A DNA stretch of 64,000 nt from contig CM044965.1 in the NCBI GenBank assembly GCA_024516035.1, positions 25,430,493 through 25,494,492 on the forward strand, in the 5' to 3' direction. The first letter of the stretch is position 1, and every line of letters begins with the position of its first letter. The notes under the pieces were generated by a model, which worked only from the letters and a program-made list of their open reading frames with translations, was not told the origin of the DNA and did not search any database. The translations under genes were made by a program, and so were the position numbers. Source of the stretch: Bactericera cockerelli (lineage: Eukaryota > Arthropoda > Insecta > Hemiptera > Triozidae). Of the stretch, positions 45,501-53,121 are shown piece by piece.

Positions 45501-46499
45501 CACCTCGCCTACGCTCGCCTAGCACTCGTGTGCAAGTCTCGGGTACTTTTCCCGGTCCCTCGACTCAGGGAGAGTGTACTGCTAGCATTAGAGTTGTCTA
45601 CTTTGCTAGTCTGTTTTCTGTTTATAGTCCTCTAACAAGACACTGGTCTTCTCCTTGTTTAAAGCCCACCAACCAGACAAAAACATAGAAGATAGAAGAG
45701 GTGAAGATAGAAAACATAGAAGGTAGAAAAGGTGAAGGGTAGAAAAGGTGAAGGTAGAAAACATAGAATGTAGAAAAAGTGAATGTAGAAAAGGTGAATG
45801 TAGAAAACATAGAAGGTAGAAAAGGTGAAGGTAGAAAACATAGAAGGTAGAAAAGGTGAAGATAGAAAACATAGAAGGTAGAAAAAGTGAAGGTAGAAAA
45901 CATAAAAGGTAGAAATGGTGAAGGTAGAAAACATAGAAGGTAGAAATCATAAAAGGTAGAAAAAGTGAAGATAGAAAACATAGAAGGTAGAAAAGGTGAA
46001 GTAGAAAACATAGAAAAGGTGAAGGTAGAAAAGGTGAAGATAGAAAACATAGAAAAGGTGAAGGTAGAAAAGGTAAAGATAGAAACATAGAAGGTAGAAA
46101 AGGTGAAGATAGAAAACATAGAAAAGGTGAATATAGAAAACATAGAAGGTAGAAAAGGTGAAGATAGAAAACATAGAAAAGGTGAAGATAGAAAACATAG
46201 AAGGTAGAAAAGGTGAAGGTAGAAAACATAGAAGGTAGAAAAGGTGAAGGTAGAAAACATAAAACGTAGAAATGGTGAAGGTAGGAAACATTGAAGGTAG
46301 AAAAGGTGATGTCATACCTGGATCAAAATCCAACGTGAGGTTCGTTTTCAGGGGGGGCAGGTCGTGATAGTCTACCTCCCTCACCGTGCGGTGTAGTCCC
46401 GTGGTTCTGGCGAGGTCCAGGTCATGAGCCACCACTACCACATTGTCTCTGGTCAGGTGAACATCCAGCTCCAGCATGTCAGACCCACTCTCCAGGGCA
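40567..46499 (-). CDS. GDPD1: GDPD1-like glycerophosphodiester phosphodiesterase, five 3' exons
   Basis: The minus-strand exons are 46499-46318, 44554-44334, 42780-42647, 42223-42115 and 40722-40567. All have AG/GT borders and compatible phases and give 266 residues ending at TAG. Visible GDPD residues are the E-x-D metal ligands in MLELDVH, the second histidine in VVAHDLDLARTTG, NIDIKD, TVWGHVNS, the hydrophobic segment VAQLLVLYYSGLLPFVPI, DYLLMRKPLFEHL and VYLWVLNNEEE...MTDYPSRLDQYL. This order matches the GDPD1/GDPD3 (GDE4/GDE7) group, membrane-bound enzymes that cleave lysophospholipids and related N-acyl forms to lysophosphatidic acid. The N-terminal membrane helix and the HRGG motif with the first catalytic histidine should precede 46499 but are not found up to the neighbouring gene. 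The gene is therefore partial, broken or misassembled. Confidence 0.88.
40927..41065 (+). repeat. tRNA-headed SINE D
   Basis: atctcagtagcttgattaat, aaggcggcggacttgtaacc and the B box ggtggttcaagtcccgg, then gacatcacgaaagtgaataa. It lies in the last GDPD intron. Confidence 0.85.
41189..41461 (+). repeat. tRNA-headed SINE E
   Basis: gtcaccgtggcagagtgagt, tagcgcgctaggcattgc, B box gcgttcgatcctc and the tail attgtgatataataacacaa. Antisense in the GDPD intron. Confidence 0.87.
41490..41661 (+). pseudogene. LINE ORF2 C-terminal fragment (RNase H end / zinc-finger region)
   Basis: The plus frame from about 41497 reads KWSNTSDRNNRYEEVVLTRM, RIGHTRATHAFLF and PPPSCTCGELLTVPHILSCP. LTRxRIGHTRxTH followed by CxCGxxLTVxHILxxC is the conserved end of ORF2 proteins in Jockey/I/R1-type LINEs. 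It has no start and is cut by a SINE C on its right, so it is a dead fragment. It is unlike the ORF2 end at 3717, so it comes from a different LINE. Confidence 0.82.
41664..41826 (-). repeat. tRNA-headed SINE C
   Basis: Reverse copy: gcccaagacgcattattagt, B box gggtttcgaacccacg and head gccgcctttaccactgagct plus accgggaca. Confidence 0.87.
41855..42105 (+). repeat. Dispersed family G, GC hairpin head
   Basis: tactagcgggctgtcgatcg, gcgggccgaggcatggccgt, ctaccaaatttcagcttcct, a GAGT run and agtatagat. It ends 10 bp from the next GDPD exon. Confidence 0.8.
42115..42223 (-). CDS. GDPD1: GDPD1-like, fourth visible exon
   Basis: Between ctgatttcag and gtgagt. It completes a split AAA codon and encodes YLNVTSVASKPRLVQLVDYL, then LMRKPLFEHLQKRGLH. 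Confidence 0.88.
42240..42320 (+). repeat. LINE 3' end fragment, family F
   Basis: gagttgggtggaagagattg, ccaaaggccataaccccgcc and ctttagttaggacata, immediately upstream (in gene sense) of the 42115-42223 exon. Confidence 0.75.
42480..42552 (+). repeat. poly(T) followed by (CTT)n
   Basis: About 46 T then eight CTT units. Simple sequence in a GDPD intron. Confidence 0.95.
42647..42780 (-). CDS. GDPD1: GDPD1-like, third visible exon
   Basis: Between ttctattttcag and gtgagt. It encodes NPEVNRFFSMQRVAQLLVLY and YSGLLPFVPIKETHLEIFLP, then QIFK. The hydrophobic stretch with LPFVPI is a signature of the GDPD1/3 branch and probably touches the membrane. Confidence 0.9.
42973..43008. repeat. Perfect palindrome, 17-bp arms, 2-nt centre
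   Basis: gaggcttctacaatgta is followed by gg and its exact reverse complement. It lies in the GDPD intron. Confidence 0.95.
43199..43226. repeat. Perfect palindrome, 13-bp arms, 2-nt centre
   Basis: cggttgtgagaga, aa, tctctcacaaccg. It lies 190 bp from the previous palindrome and 13 bp from the target duplication of the next SINE. Confidence 0.95.
43250..43529 (+). repeat. 5S-derived SINE, long subfamily, full length
   Basis: Best reference copy, 280 bp. It starts gccagcggcagcatcgagtt, then gaatacaccagtcctcattc, gtcactgaagttaaacatcg and gaggacttggatgggtgacc, i.e. 5S rRNA including the box A and box C regions. The SINE body follows (gatgctggctattctcgcac, tttccagtgaatggagggta, gcagttgaaagcgacgttaa) and an A-rich tail. 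gttaagtgcta (43239-43249) and gttaagtacta (43530-43540) form the target-site duplication. Antisense in the GDPD intron. Confidence 0.92.
43626..43890 (+). repeat. Dispersed family I copy
   Basis: tgtctggctgggggagttaa, cgcctagaggactataaaca, gatggttgatcgcacataga, aggacgagccaattttcaaa and ggctggagaccatcattctc. It contains one unit of the module that is tandem at 21633. Confidence 0.75.
44137..44308 (-). repeat. tRNA-headed SINE H
   Basis: The minus-strand head gacttccgtggctcagtttt and B box gcgggttcgaatcccgg are followed by a body ending aatgcgtaagcgtttccggg. It lies immediately 3' of GDPD exon 44334-44554, in sense orientation. Confidence 0.7.
44334..44554 (-). CDS. GDPD1: GDPD1-like, second visible exon
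   Basis: Between ttctcttcacag and gtgagt. It encodes GVTFQKDLAETHRRIPTLES, VFQTFPHVPINIDIKDNDDR, LIDQVSSLITRYNRSQ and HTVWGHVNSKMSRKLYKK. NIDIK holds an acidic active-site strand of the barrel. Confidence 0.92.
44608..44847 (-). repeat. Dispersed family G, GC hairpin head
   Basis: Reverse copy: a CTGA run, gatcatcactgtttctccga, actggtaagtcctaggaaac, and end gcaaagcgggcgacagcccg plus ctagta. Confidence 0.8.
45062..45268 (-). repeat. 5S-derived SINE, short subfamily
   Basis: Reverse copy: tttaacgtcatttcttaact (tail), ttaccctccattcgcaggga, aatgccagcatcacgaagtc, ttcacctcactggacgttgt and ggtgatcctacgagaaccga (5S-like head). Sense in the GDPD intron. Confidence 0.85.
45285..45670 (-). repeat. Dispersed family I copy split by a GC-rich MITE
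   Basis: 45300-45437 (gatggtctccacccaactta, aaattggctcgtcctgaacc) and 45603-45670 (tttatagtcctctaacaaga, cactggtcttctcc) are two parts of family I. Between them is the element at 45444-45582. Confidence 0.65.
45444..45582. mobile_element. GC-rich MITE with ~13-bp TIRs
   Basis: Ends gcagtacagtctc and gagagtgtactgc are inverted repeats with one mismatch. The 139-bp interior is GC-rich (gccgaggcaaggcgagggca). It interrupts a family I copy. CAGTACACTCTC-type ends recall pogo/Tigger-like elements, but no TA duplication is clear. Confidence 0.5.
45680..46310 (+). repeat. Minisatellite of 15/16-bp units (compound 31 bp) in a GDPD intron
   Basis: Units gtagaaaaggtgaag (15) and gtagaaaacatagaag (16) alternate for about 630 bp. 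On the gene's sense strand this is an almost pure pyrimidine-rich transcript with TTTTCTAC and CTTCACC words. The Phe/Ser/Leu-rich open frames are artefacts. The array starts within about 10 nt of the 5' splice site of exon 46318-46499. Confidence 0.93.
46318..46499 (-). CDS. GDPD1: GDPD1-like, first visible exon
   Basis: Between tatttccag and gtatgac. It encodes ALESGSDMLELDVHLTRDNV, VVVAHDLDLARTTGLHRTVR and EVDYHDLPPLKTNLTLDFDP. It carries the E-x-D pair and the second catalytic histidine of GDPD enzymes. The exon starts inside a codon whose first two bases lie in a missing upstream exon. Confidence 0.92.
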
Positions 46500-46503
46500 C
46501 TGG

Positions 46504-46716
46504 AAATAATAATAATAATATCGCCTTATTTATTCTGCCCGATTAGGACTATTAAAGTCCCATTATTCCAGCAGTAAGCCCAAGACATATTATTATGTGG
46601 TAAAAATCCCAATTGGAGGATAACTTTGTCATGTCCCAGCTGGGTTTCGAACCCATGACCTCTGGAGTCTTTGGATTCACAGAGTGCCGCCTTTACCACT
46701 GAGCTACCGGGACAGA
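46504..46716 (-). repeat. tRNA-headed SINE C abutting a splice acceptor
   Basis: Full-length copy in the gene's sense orientation: head ctgtcccggtagctcagtgg at the high end, B box gggttcgaaaccc, tail (TTA)n at 46505-46520. Only about five bases separate its tail from the acceptor AG of the GDPD exon. Confidence 0.88.
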
Positions 46717-46859
46717 CACGGTGAAGGTAGAAAAGTTATATAAGTAATTAAGTATAAATAAAAAGTTTAAAGTTATCATATTTGTGTTAATCACCTACGT
46801 GATATCGATATAGTACCTTTTACCACTGAGCGAATCTTGCGCTCAATTTTTTTTCACAG

Positions 46860-47033
46860 TTATCATATTAATTTGTGTTAATAACAATGCTCATACCACA
46901 ACTAGGTACTCTAAAGTCGCTTTAATAAATCCCCGCTGAAACCGGGACTTGAACCACCGACCTCCTGGTTAAAAGTCCTCCGCTTTATCGATCTAGTTGG
47001 TTACTGAGAATACTGAGGTCGGTTGTGAGGATT
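46860..47033 (-). repeat. tRNA-headed SINE D
   Basis: Reverse copy: tttgtgttaataacaatgct, gctgaaaccgggacttgaac, caccgacctcctggttaaaa and gctttatcgatctagttgg. A second partial tail lies just left, at about 46777-46800. Confidence 0.75.
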
Positions 47034-47400
47034 GAAAATATTAATAATACCAAAAATTCCAAATTGAAAATCCGAAAGCTGTGATAATGAAATGCTTCAT
47101 CCACGATTCTATCTACCACTAACATCATAAGAAAAATCTCATAATAATAAGAAAAATCTTGTACAAACTCAAATGAATGAAGAAAAATATCATTGTTACT
47201 GTAACTTTTCCGACAATAAGTAAAACTTAAATCCTATCGCATATCATAAGGAGATCATAAGTTCGCATTTTAGTTTGGTTTTTATTCTAACCCCCAACTT
47301 CTAAATCTCAACTTCTCCGCCACTGTTTTCACTTTGAATTTTTCGCTCTAATAAAATACCCAAGCCAAACAATCAGATTTTTCTATTCGTTGCTAACTTC
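47034..47400. other. Intergenic sequence upstream of the DBHS gene
   Basis: AT-rich. I searched its minus strand for an HRGG-encoding exon of the GDPD gene and saw none. Confidence 0.45.
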
Positions 47401-47714
47401 TCTCACCATGACGTCAGATGCTTTTCCTGTGTTCGCCATTTTAATTATTTTCTGAAATTAAAATAATTTCATTTTGAATTTTCAATATCATCAATAATTC
47501 TTCAAGGGTCGTGCATTAGTTTGAAAAGCTTTTCCGGTCTTTCGAGCTCAAGAATTCATTAATTAATTTTACCGACAATCGACCCACATTGTGTGTGTGT
47601 GTTTTTTCAGCTTACTGAACGTCATCAGTAGACTCGGTTACTTAACGGCAGTTTTCTTGTGTTCGTCAAATAAAATTTAGACTTGAGTGTATCTCTGTTT
47701 TACAACTATTCAGA
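47400..47714 (+). promoter_or_regulatory. Probable promoter and 5' UTR of the DBHS gene, possibly bidirectional
   Basis: Contains a perfect CRE palindrome, tgacgtca (47409-47416), and cgccatttt, the reverse of a YY1/Pho-type AAAATGGCG (47434-47442). A polypyrimidine stretch, gttttttcag, ends at 47610, so the 5' UTR may contain an intron. No obvious TATA box at a fixed distance. The GDPD gene reads away on the other strand. Confidence 0.45.
47407..47439 (-). CDS. Candidate first coding exon of the GDPD gene (speculative)
   Basis: On minus, AAAATGGCG starts an 11-codon frame (MANTGKASDVM) that runs directly into gtgaga, a good donor. The ATG context is strong and the exon would end in phase 0. 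Since exon 46499 needs two bases from upstream, at least one further exon is required between. The AAAATGGCG word also matches a YY1/Pho-type site, so a promoter motif is the alternative reading. Confidence 0.25.
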
Positions 47715-48928
47715 ATGGCTGACAAGCAGACCGATGGTAAGAAAGACGGTCCTCTGCCCCAGAGAGCCGGTGCACCAGGGCGTGGGGGTAACAGGGGCGG
47801 GGGTGGGGGCGGCAAGTTCAACAATGACAACAATCAGGGCCAGAGGCCGAAATTCGGCGGACCCAACAACCACCAGGGTGGCCACAACAAGCAAGGAGGA
47901 GGCCCACACCAGCAGCGGGGAGACAGGAATGGCATGCATGGAGGTCAAGACCCAGGTAACCATGGCAACCAGTTTGATGATCAAGGCAACCATGGTAACC
48001 AGCGTGGTGGTCAAGGAGGTAGAGGTCGAGGAGGCAGAGGTGGTGGTTTCCGAGGCAACCGATCAGACAATAGAGGTCAACAGGGAGGGTACGACATGAA
48101 TGAGTCTCGTATGGGTGGAGGAGGAGGTATAGGCTCTGAAAGATATTTCACTGAGAAGATCATGTCAATTCAAGGACCAACCCTGGAACTGCCTCCCAAT
48201 GAGGCGAAGAAAGAAGTCAAATTTGCCAATAACTGTAGGCTGTACATTGGTAATGTTGGTGGAGACATTAGTGAGGAAGATATTGACAATCTGTTCAAGA
48301 AGTATGGAGAGACCCAAGAGTTGTTTATTAATAAAGATAAAATGTTTGGATTTATTCGTTTGGATTACAAGCACAATGCTGACAAAGCCAAAATGGAACT
48401 GGATGGGCATGAGTTGAAGGGACGTCAATTGAAAGTGCGTTTTGCTCCAATCAATGCAGCCATCAAAGTCAAAAATCTTACATCTTGTGTCACAAATGAA
48501 CTGTTGGAGTTGGCATTCAGTGTGTTTGGAGATATTGAGCGTGCAATTGTTATTGTAGATGAGCGTGGGAATTCCAAGTGTGAAGGTATTGTTGAATTCT
48601 CTCGTAAACCTGCTGCAGGTCAAGCTCTGAGGCGATGTGCTGAAGGGTGTTTCTTCCTGACCCAGTCTCTCCGACCTGTCATTGTTGAGCCATTAGAGTT
48701 GACTGATGAAGTTGATGGTCTCTCAGAAAAATCTGTAAATAGGAGATCAGCAGAGTTCTACAAACAAAGACAAGTGGGTCCACGATTTGCTACGGTAAAC
48801 AGTTTTGAGTTTGAATATGGAGCCCGATGGAAGCAACTGCATGAACTTTTCAAACAGAAAGAAGAAGCTCTACAACGAGAACTCAAAATGGAAGAAGAAA
48901 AACTTGAAGCTCAAATGGAATATGCCAG
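47715..48928 (+). CDS. nonA: DBHS protein, exon 1 (RGG region, both RRMs, NOPS)
   Basis: A single 1214-nt exon encodes residues 1-404 plus two bases of an AGG codon and ends tatgccag/gtaagt. The N-terminal third is GC-rich and low-complexity, and the RRM part is balanced. No intron separates the two RRMs. Confidence 0.96.
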
Positions 48929-51900
48929 GTAAGTAGTTATTTATATTGTGAATATTTTAATTTTACTTTTGCTGAGATTCTATATCTTCAGCTAGACTGA
49001 CAGGTACATTTCATCTCTTCTATCTATAAATGTGTTACTATTGAAATTAATTCAATTTTTACTAAGTCTGTAATAATTTGAACATTAAAGGGATTCATTT
49101 TACACAACAAAATTCAACTTTCCTATACCTAAATAAGGTTAGTTCAGTGAAATATGTTTTTGACATTCTTTAGGATTGAAAAAAAAAAAAAAAAAAAAAA
49201 AAAAATGTTTCAGTGTCTTCAAAGAAAAATTGAAATAAAATGTGGTTAACTAATACTGATATAATATTTTTTTTGTGTACTGCAGGTATGAACATGAAAC
49301 AGAGATGTTGAAGAAAGAACTCCAGCAACGTGAATTAGACCGAGAACGCCAAAAAGCTGAATGGGAAATGAAAGAGAGACAAGCTGAAGAATTGAAGAGA
49401 CGAGATGAGGAAATGATGAAGAAGCATCAAGAAGAAATGAGATTGAGAATGGGAGGAGTAAGTTAATATCTAAGCTGCTGGTCTAATTGACTTTATTTTC
49501 TTTCTGAGGTTGAACCTTGGTGTTCAAAATTAATGTAAAATCTTTAATAATTAAAAGAAATGCTTTCATTGTAAAAGAGTCAAATATTGTTTGTTTAAGA
49601 AAAACACAAAACAAAATTAAAAAATATCTCTGCCGTATTTACTTGATTAGTGTGATCCAAATATGGTGTTTATATTAGATGTACATGCTACAAACATCTG
49701 GACATTCTCTACTCTATTGACAAAAAATTAAAGAAGTTACTTGCAAGACAAAGTTTTAACCTGCCAACTTGCCAACAATTAAGATGTGACTATTTTTTCA
49801 TTTAAAATTGCTTTCTCAGGGTGATGGTAATGCATTCCTATCGGGTCAACAAGGACAAGATATCATCACTCAAGGATTCGGATCTCCGATTCAAGGCTTT
49901 GGTGGAGGTGGTCCCGCTGCCCCAGCTATCGACTTTGATGCACTTGCAGCCGCTGTTGGTGAGTTCAGTTATTCCAAGTTTTGGTCAAGGAGGCAGTCCC
50001 ACAGAATTACTTCTCACACAGGCTTGGCAAGATTTTGTAAATAGAACCCAATTTAACACGTTCGTTACCGAACGGCCATATGTGGATGTTTTTGTGTTTT
50101 TCTTTGGGACCAAAAACACACATGTGGCTGTTATCAAAATTTTAACGAGGGACCGGACATCCATCTATGGCCTTTTGGAGGTAGGTTGTTAGTATTAGAA
50201 CAGATATAGAATCGATTCTTGTACAAATACGATGCCAAATATGCAAAAAAAACCTGGGGACCAAAATTTGGTCCCCAGGATGCAACAGCAACTTTACCGC
50301 CTGGTCCCTACGTTAAACTTGAAAAAATTGGCTTGGTAACAAACGTGTTATAGGCTGAAGAACTTGAATTATGATATTCTGTTTTGACTGTTATTTTATT
50401 AATATTTTGATAGTATAGTTTAGTTGGTCTTTCATTATTCTTTTACTAAAGATTATCTTAAATCTCTCCTTATTTCATTCAATAAAAATATAATAGAAAT
50501 TGAATATCATATCTGGAGAAGGTTGTGTACCTTTTTAGTACTTTATGTGAGAAGTAACTTTGTGAGATGCTGGTCTAAAACAACTTCTCTTAGTGACTAA
50601 TAAATGTTGGAATTATTAAGATAAACAATCTTATTTTAAAAAGTAAACAACTACTACCTTCTAATTTATTTAGTCTTAAATGGTTTTTGATAGCATCAAT
50701 TTAATTATTCAGAATGATATTTTGGTGTTGGTCAATGTAAGTAGGGTTTTGTTCAAAATGTTGGCAAGAAACTCCTTTGGTGTGGTCTTCAATGTTGCTC
50801 AGTTCTTGCTATTTATTTAATTTTGATCAGAAACTCAAGATAAATAGCCTGGGTTTTTTTCTTCTTAATTTTCTCATGGTTTGATGTCCATTATTGAGAA
50901 TGCAATGGGACACCTTCATTTTTTCAAAACATGGAATAAATCAAGTAAGAAAAAAAAACTTTCAATAAACTCTTTATAATTTTTAAATTATAATTAATAA
51001 TATCATAATTATAATGTATACTCAGCATGTTTAACAGCCTAAGGTTTCATGCTTTGGTACTTTTTCTTCCTAATCTGTAATATAATATGTGAGGTAACTA
51101 TTTTGTAAAATGCAATAGAGCAACTCCACAGCCATTGCACCTGAGCTGAGTGTAGAAGCATGCATAAAGAATCTGTATTACTTCCGAGAAATATCTAATA
51201 TTAGAATTTGGAAGTAATGTGTTCATTTTTGTAAAAAAAAAAAAAAAAAAAATATATACCTATATTTTGCTCCGATCTCAATTTTTTTTCATGTGTGTCT
51301 TATACTGCCCAATAAAGAGTCCCTTTATTCCAGCAGTTGCTGAGGTGCTTCTATCATGGTCAAATTATCAAATAAATCTTCATCTAAACCAATAGATAAG
51401 AATAAGTTTCTGTGGTTGAATAATCTTTTTAAAAAGTGGACCAAAATATAAGTTTGTTGTGGTCAAGTTTGTTGAGTCCCTAAAAAAAACAAACTTGGTT
51501 GACACTGTGTTGTAGGAGGTGTAGCCGGGGCCAAACCAGCCAATGACCAAGAGGGTGGTGGTGGTAGACGGCAAGAATCCGGAGGAAGTGGATGGTCTCG
51601 GCGTGAAGGTAAATGACTTTGCAGTGGTCATTCAAAATGACTTGGAAGTGGCAAGCTATTTTTTATGTTGAGAGTTTTCTCGTTTTCTTTTTTTTTTTTG
51701 TTGCTTCTTCAATTTTTGTTGATCAAATAATTTTGCATTGGCAAGTCATTTGTGTTATTTTATTTATAAATAAATATGTTGTTATCTCTTGTGTACATTT
51801 TTTGTTCTTTTTTCATTTGTGTTTTTTGTGAATATTTTTCTCTTAAAAATAGAGGGAAAATACTTAGCATTGGGTAAGGGTTTTTCTGTTTGTTATGTTT

Positions 51901-53121
51901 TCATTATTTTATTTTTTGAGGATTTTTTTAAAAACTATTTTGTAGTTGTAGTTTTACTTTTTTTTGTTGCCATTTTTGTTCTGAGCTAAGTTTTGTTTTT
52001 TCCTTGTATTTTTATTTTTTAATTTTTAATGTTATTAAAAAATATATATTTTTTTATTGTCAATGTAACTTGAAGCTATGTGCCTATGTAACATTTTAAT
52101 AACTTGATTCTGTTAAATGCAAGTGTTTTTAGAGAGAAAAATGTAGTATCTCTAATATTTTCCCAACCTTATACCTATTTTTCTCTGCATGATTTGATTT
52201 GATTCTACTCATTCAAACAATGAAATTGCACATTTACATGAAAGGGTGTATTTGGAATCTTTGTCTTGTTTTGTTTGACTACTCTTGCATTTATCTGTAA
52301 GTGTTTGTATTGTCTTTAATTTTTAAAGATGGTGTTGAGATAGCACATGTTTTTTTAACAAACCCAACCACCAATTGTTAGTAGTTGGTGTAATAGATTT
52401 TCTTCCATTATTTGAAGACATGTCAACATTCTAATAATAGCAGCATGGTGCAAATGCTAAAGTAATGATTTTCCTTATTAGGAGGTTAAAACCAAATGGA
52501 ATTATTGTTGGTGTTAGGAAGGAAGGCCATCCAGCCACAAAAAAAGTGTTTGAGGCAACCAACCTCAACCATAAGATTGAACAATGCTGACCCCATAGTA
52601 ACATTAGCTAATACTTATAGGGTGAAGGCAAGGGAGATATGTGTATATGACTAATCAACAATAGCTGAATTGGATTGATTTATGCTTGGTAAGAGGAGTA
52701 TCTATGGTTATAATAATTTTGTATTTAATCCTAATACAAGTTTTTTTTTATTGTTATATTAAAACACAACTTGGTATTGTTGCATTTACATGAACTTAGA
52801 TTTTGCAGGGTAATGATAATTACATTTATGAGGGTCCTATATCTTAACGGGTGCATGTAACTGTAAAGTTGAAAAATACCACTTAAATATAATAGAAGAT
52901 GGATAGTTAGACCATCTTTACAAATAACTTTAATTTTTTCCAAATACATTTATTTTATGACTAATGGGTGTAGTGGTCTCATTTGAGGAAATATTTTTCA
53001 TGTTTCAGGAGGAGGCGGTGGAAGATGGAGTACTCCCAACTCGCAGCAAGATCAAAGACGGGGCAACTCCGGAGGCCCGCAAGGTGGGCAAGACTATCAG
53101 GCCAAGAGACGTCGCTACTAG
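47715..53121 (+). CDS. nonA: DBHS-family RNA-binding protein (NonA/Hrp65; NONO/SFPQ-like), five exons
   Basis: Exons 47715-48928, 49286-49457, 49820-49958, 51516-51608 and 53009-53121 join in phase (1731 nt, 576 aa). Order: Gly/Asn/Arg-rich N terminus with an RGG cluster (about 100-115); RRM1 about 173-245 with LYIGNV and MFGFIRLD; RRM2 about 247-326; NOPS about 327-378 (RPVIVEPLE, GPRFATVNSFEFEYGARWKQ); long charged coiled coil about 375-460; Gly-rich tail ending QAKRRRY. These are the defining parts of Drosophila NonA, Chironomus Hrp65 and vertebrate NONO/PSF/PSPC1. Such proteins dimerise through NOPS and the coiled coil and act in nuclear RNA processing, retention and transcription. The ATG is the first in frame after the 5' UTR and the family starts similarly. 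All splice sites are GT-AG. The terminal KRRRY resembles a nuclear localisation signal. Confidence 0.96.
49286..49457 (+). CDS. nonA: DBHS protein, exon 2 (coiled coil)
   Basis: Follows gtgtactgcag and encodes YEHETEMLKKELQQRELDRE, RQKAEWEMKERQ and KRRDEEMMKKHQEEMRLRMG. It ends GGA/gtaagt in phase 0. This is the charged coiled coil used for DBHS oligomerisation. Confidence 0.95.
49820..49958 (+). CDS. nonA: DBHS protein, exon 3
   Basis: Follows gctttctcag and encodes GDGNAFLSGQQGQDIITQGF, GSPIQGFGGGGPAAPAIDFD and ALAAAV, then a split Gly codon at gtgagt. Reading through the donor gives a 28-residue extension to a stop at 50044, a possible alternative C terminus. Confidence 0.92.
50053..50351. 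mobile_element. piggyBac-like MITE in DBHS intron 3
   Basis: Starts TTAACACGTTCGTTACC and ends GGTAACAAACGTGTTAT, a 15-17 bp terminal inverted repeat with a TTAA-like border. The right border reads TTAT, so one flank has mutated. Inside is a perfect palindrome, cctggggaccaaa / tttggtccccagg (50253-50279). It ends distinct from the 124-bp MITE at 40054. Confidence 0.7.
50352..51515. other. DBHS intron 3 remainder
   Basis: AT-rich. tcccttattccagcagttgct near 51321 is a short SINE-C body remnant. Nothing else is recognised. Confidence 0.4.
51516..51608 (+). CDS. nonA: DBHS protein, exon 4
   Basis: Follows tgtgttgtag. It encodes GVAGAKPANDQEGGGGRRQE and SGGSGWSRRE with split Gly codons at both ends (phase 1 to phase 1). 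Skipping it would keep the frame, so it could be a cassette exon. Confidence 0.9.
51609..53008. other. DBHS intron 4
   Basis: AT-rich, T-rich in its first half. No gene or repeat family recognised. Confidence 0.4.
53009..53121 (+). CDS. nonA: DBHS protein, last exon
   Basis: Follows tcatgtttcag and encodes GGGRWSTPNSQQDQRRGNSG, GPQGGQDYQAKRRRY and TAG. A Gly/Gln tail with a basic end is usual for the family. Confidence 0.93.

Noticed and set aside
45606..46477. Overlapping 176-212-residue Phe/Ser/Leu-rich frames on minus
   Set aside because: They are translations of the 15/16-bp minisatellite. Only the first part of one (MLELDVHL...) is real, as GDPD exon 46318-46499.
47706..48099. Alternative frames across the DBHS exon (plus and minus)
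   Set aside because: They are shadows of the glycine-rich coding sequence. The correct frame gives the RRM, NOPS and coiled-coil domains.
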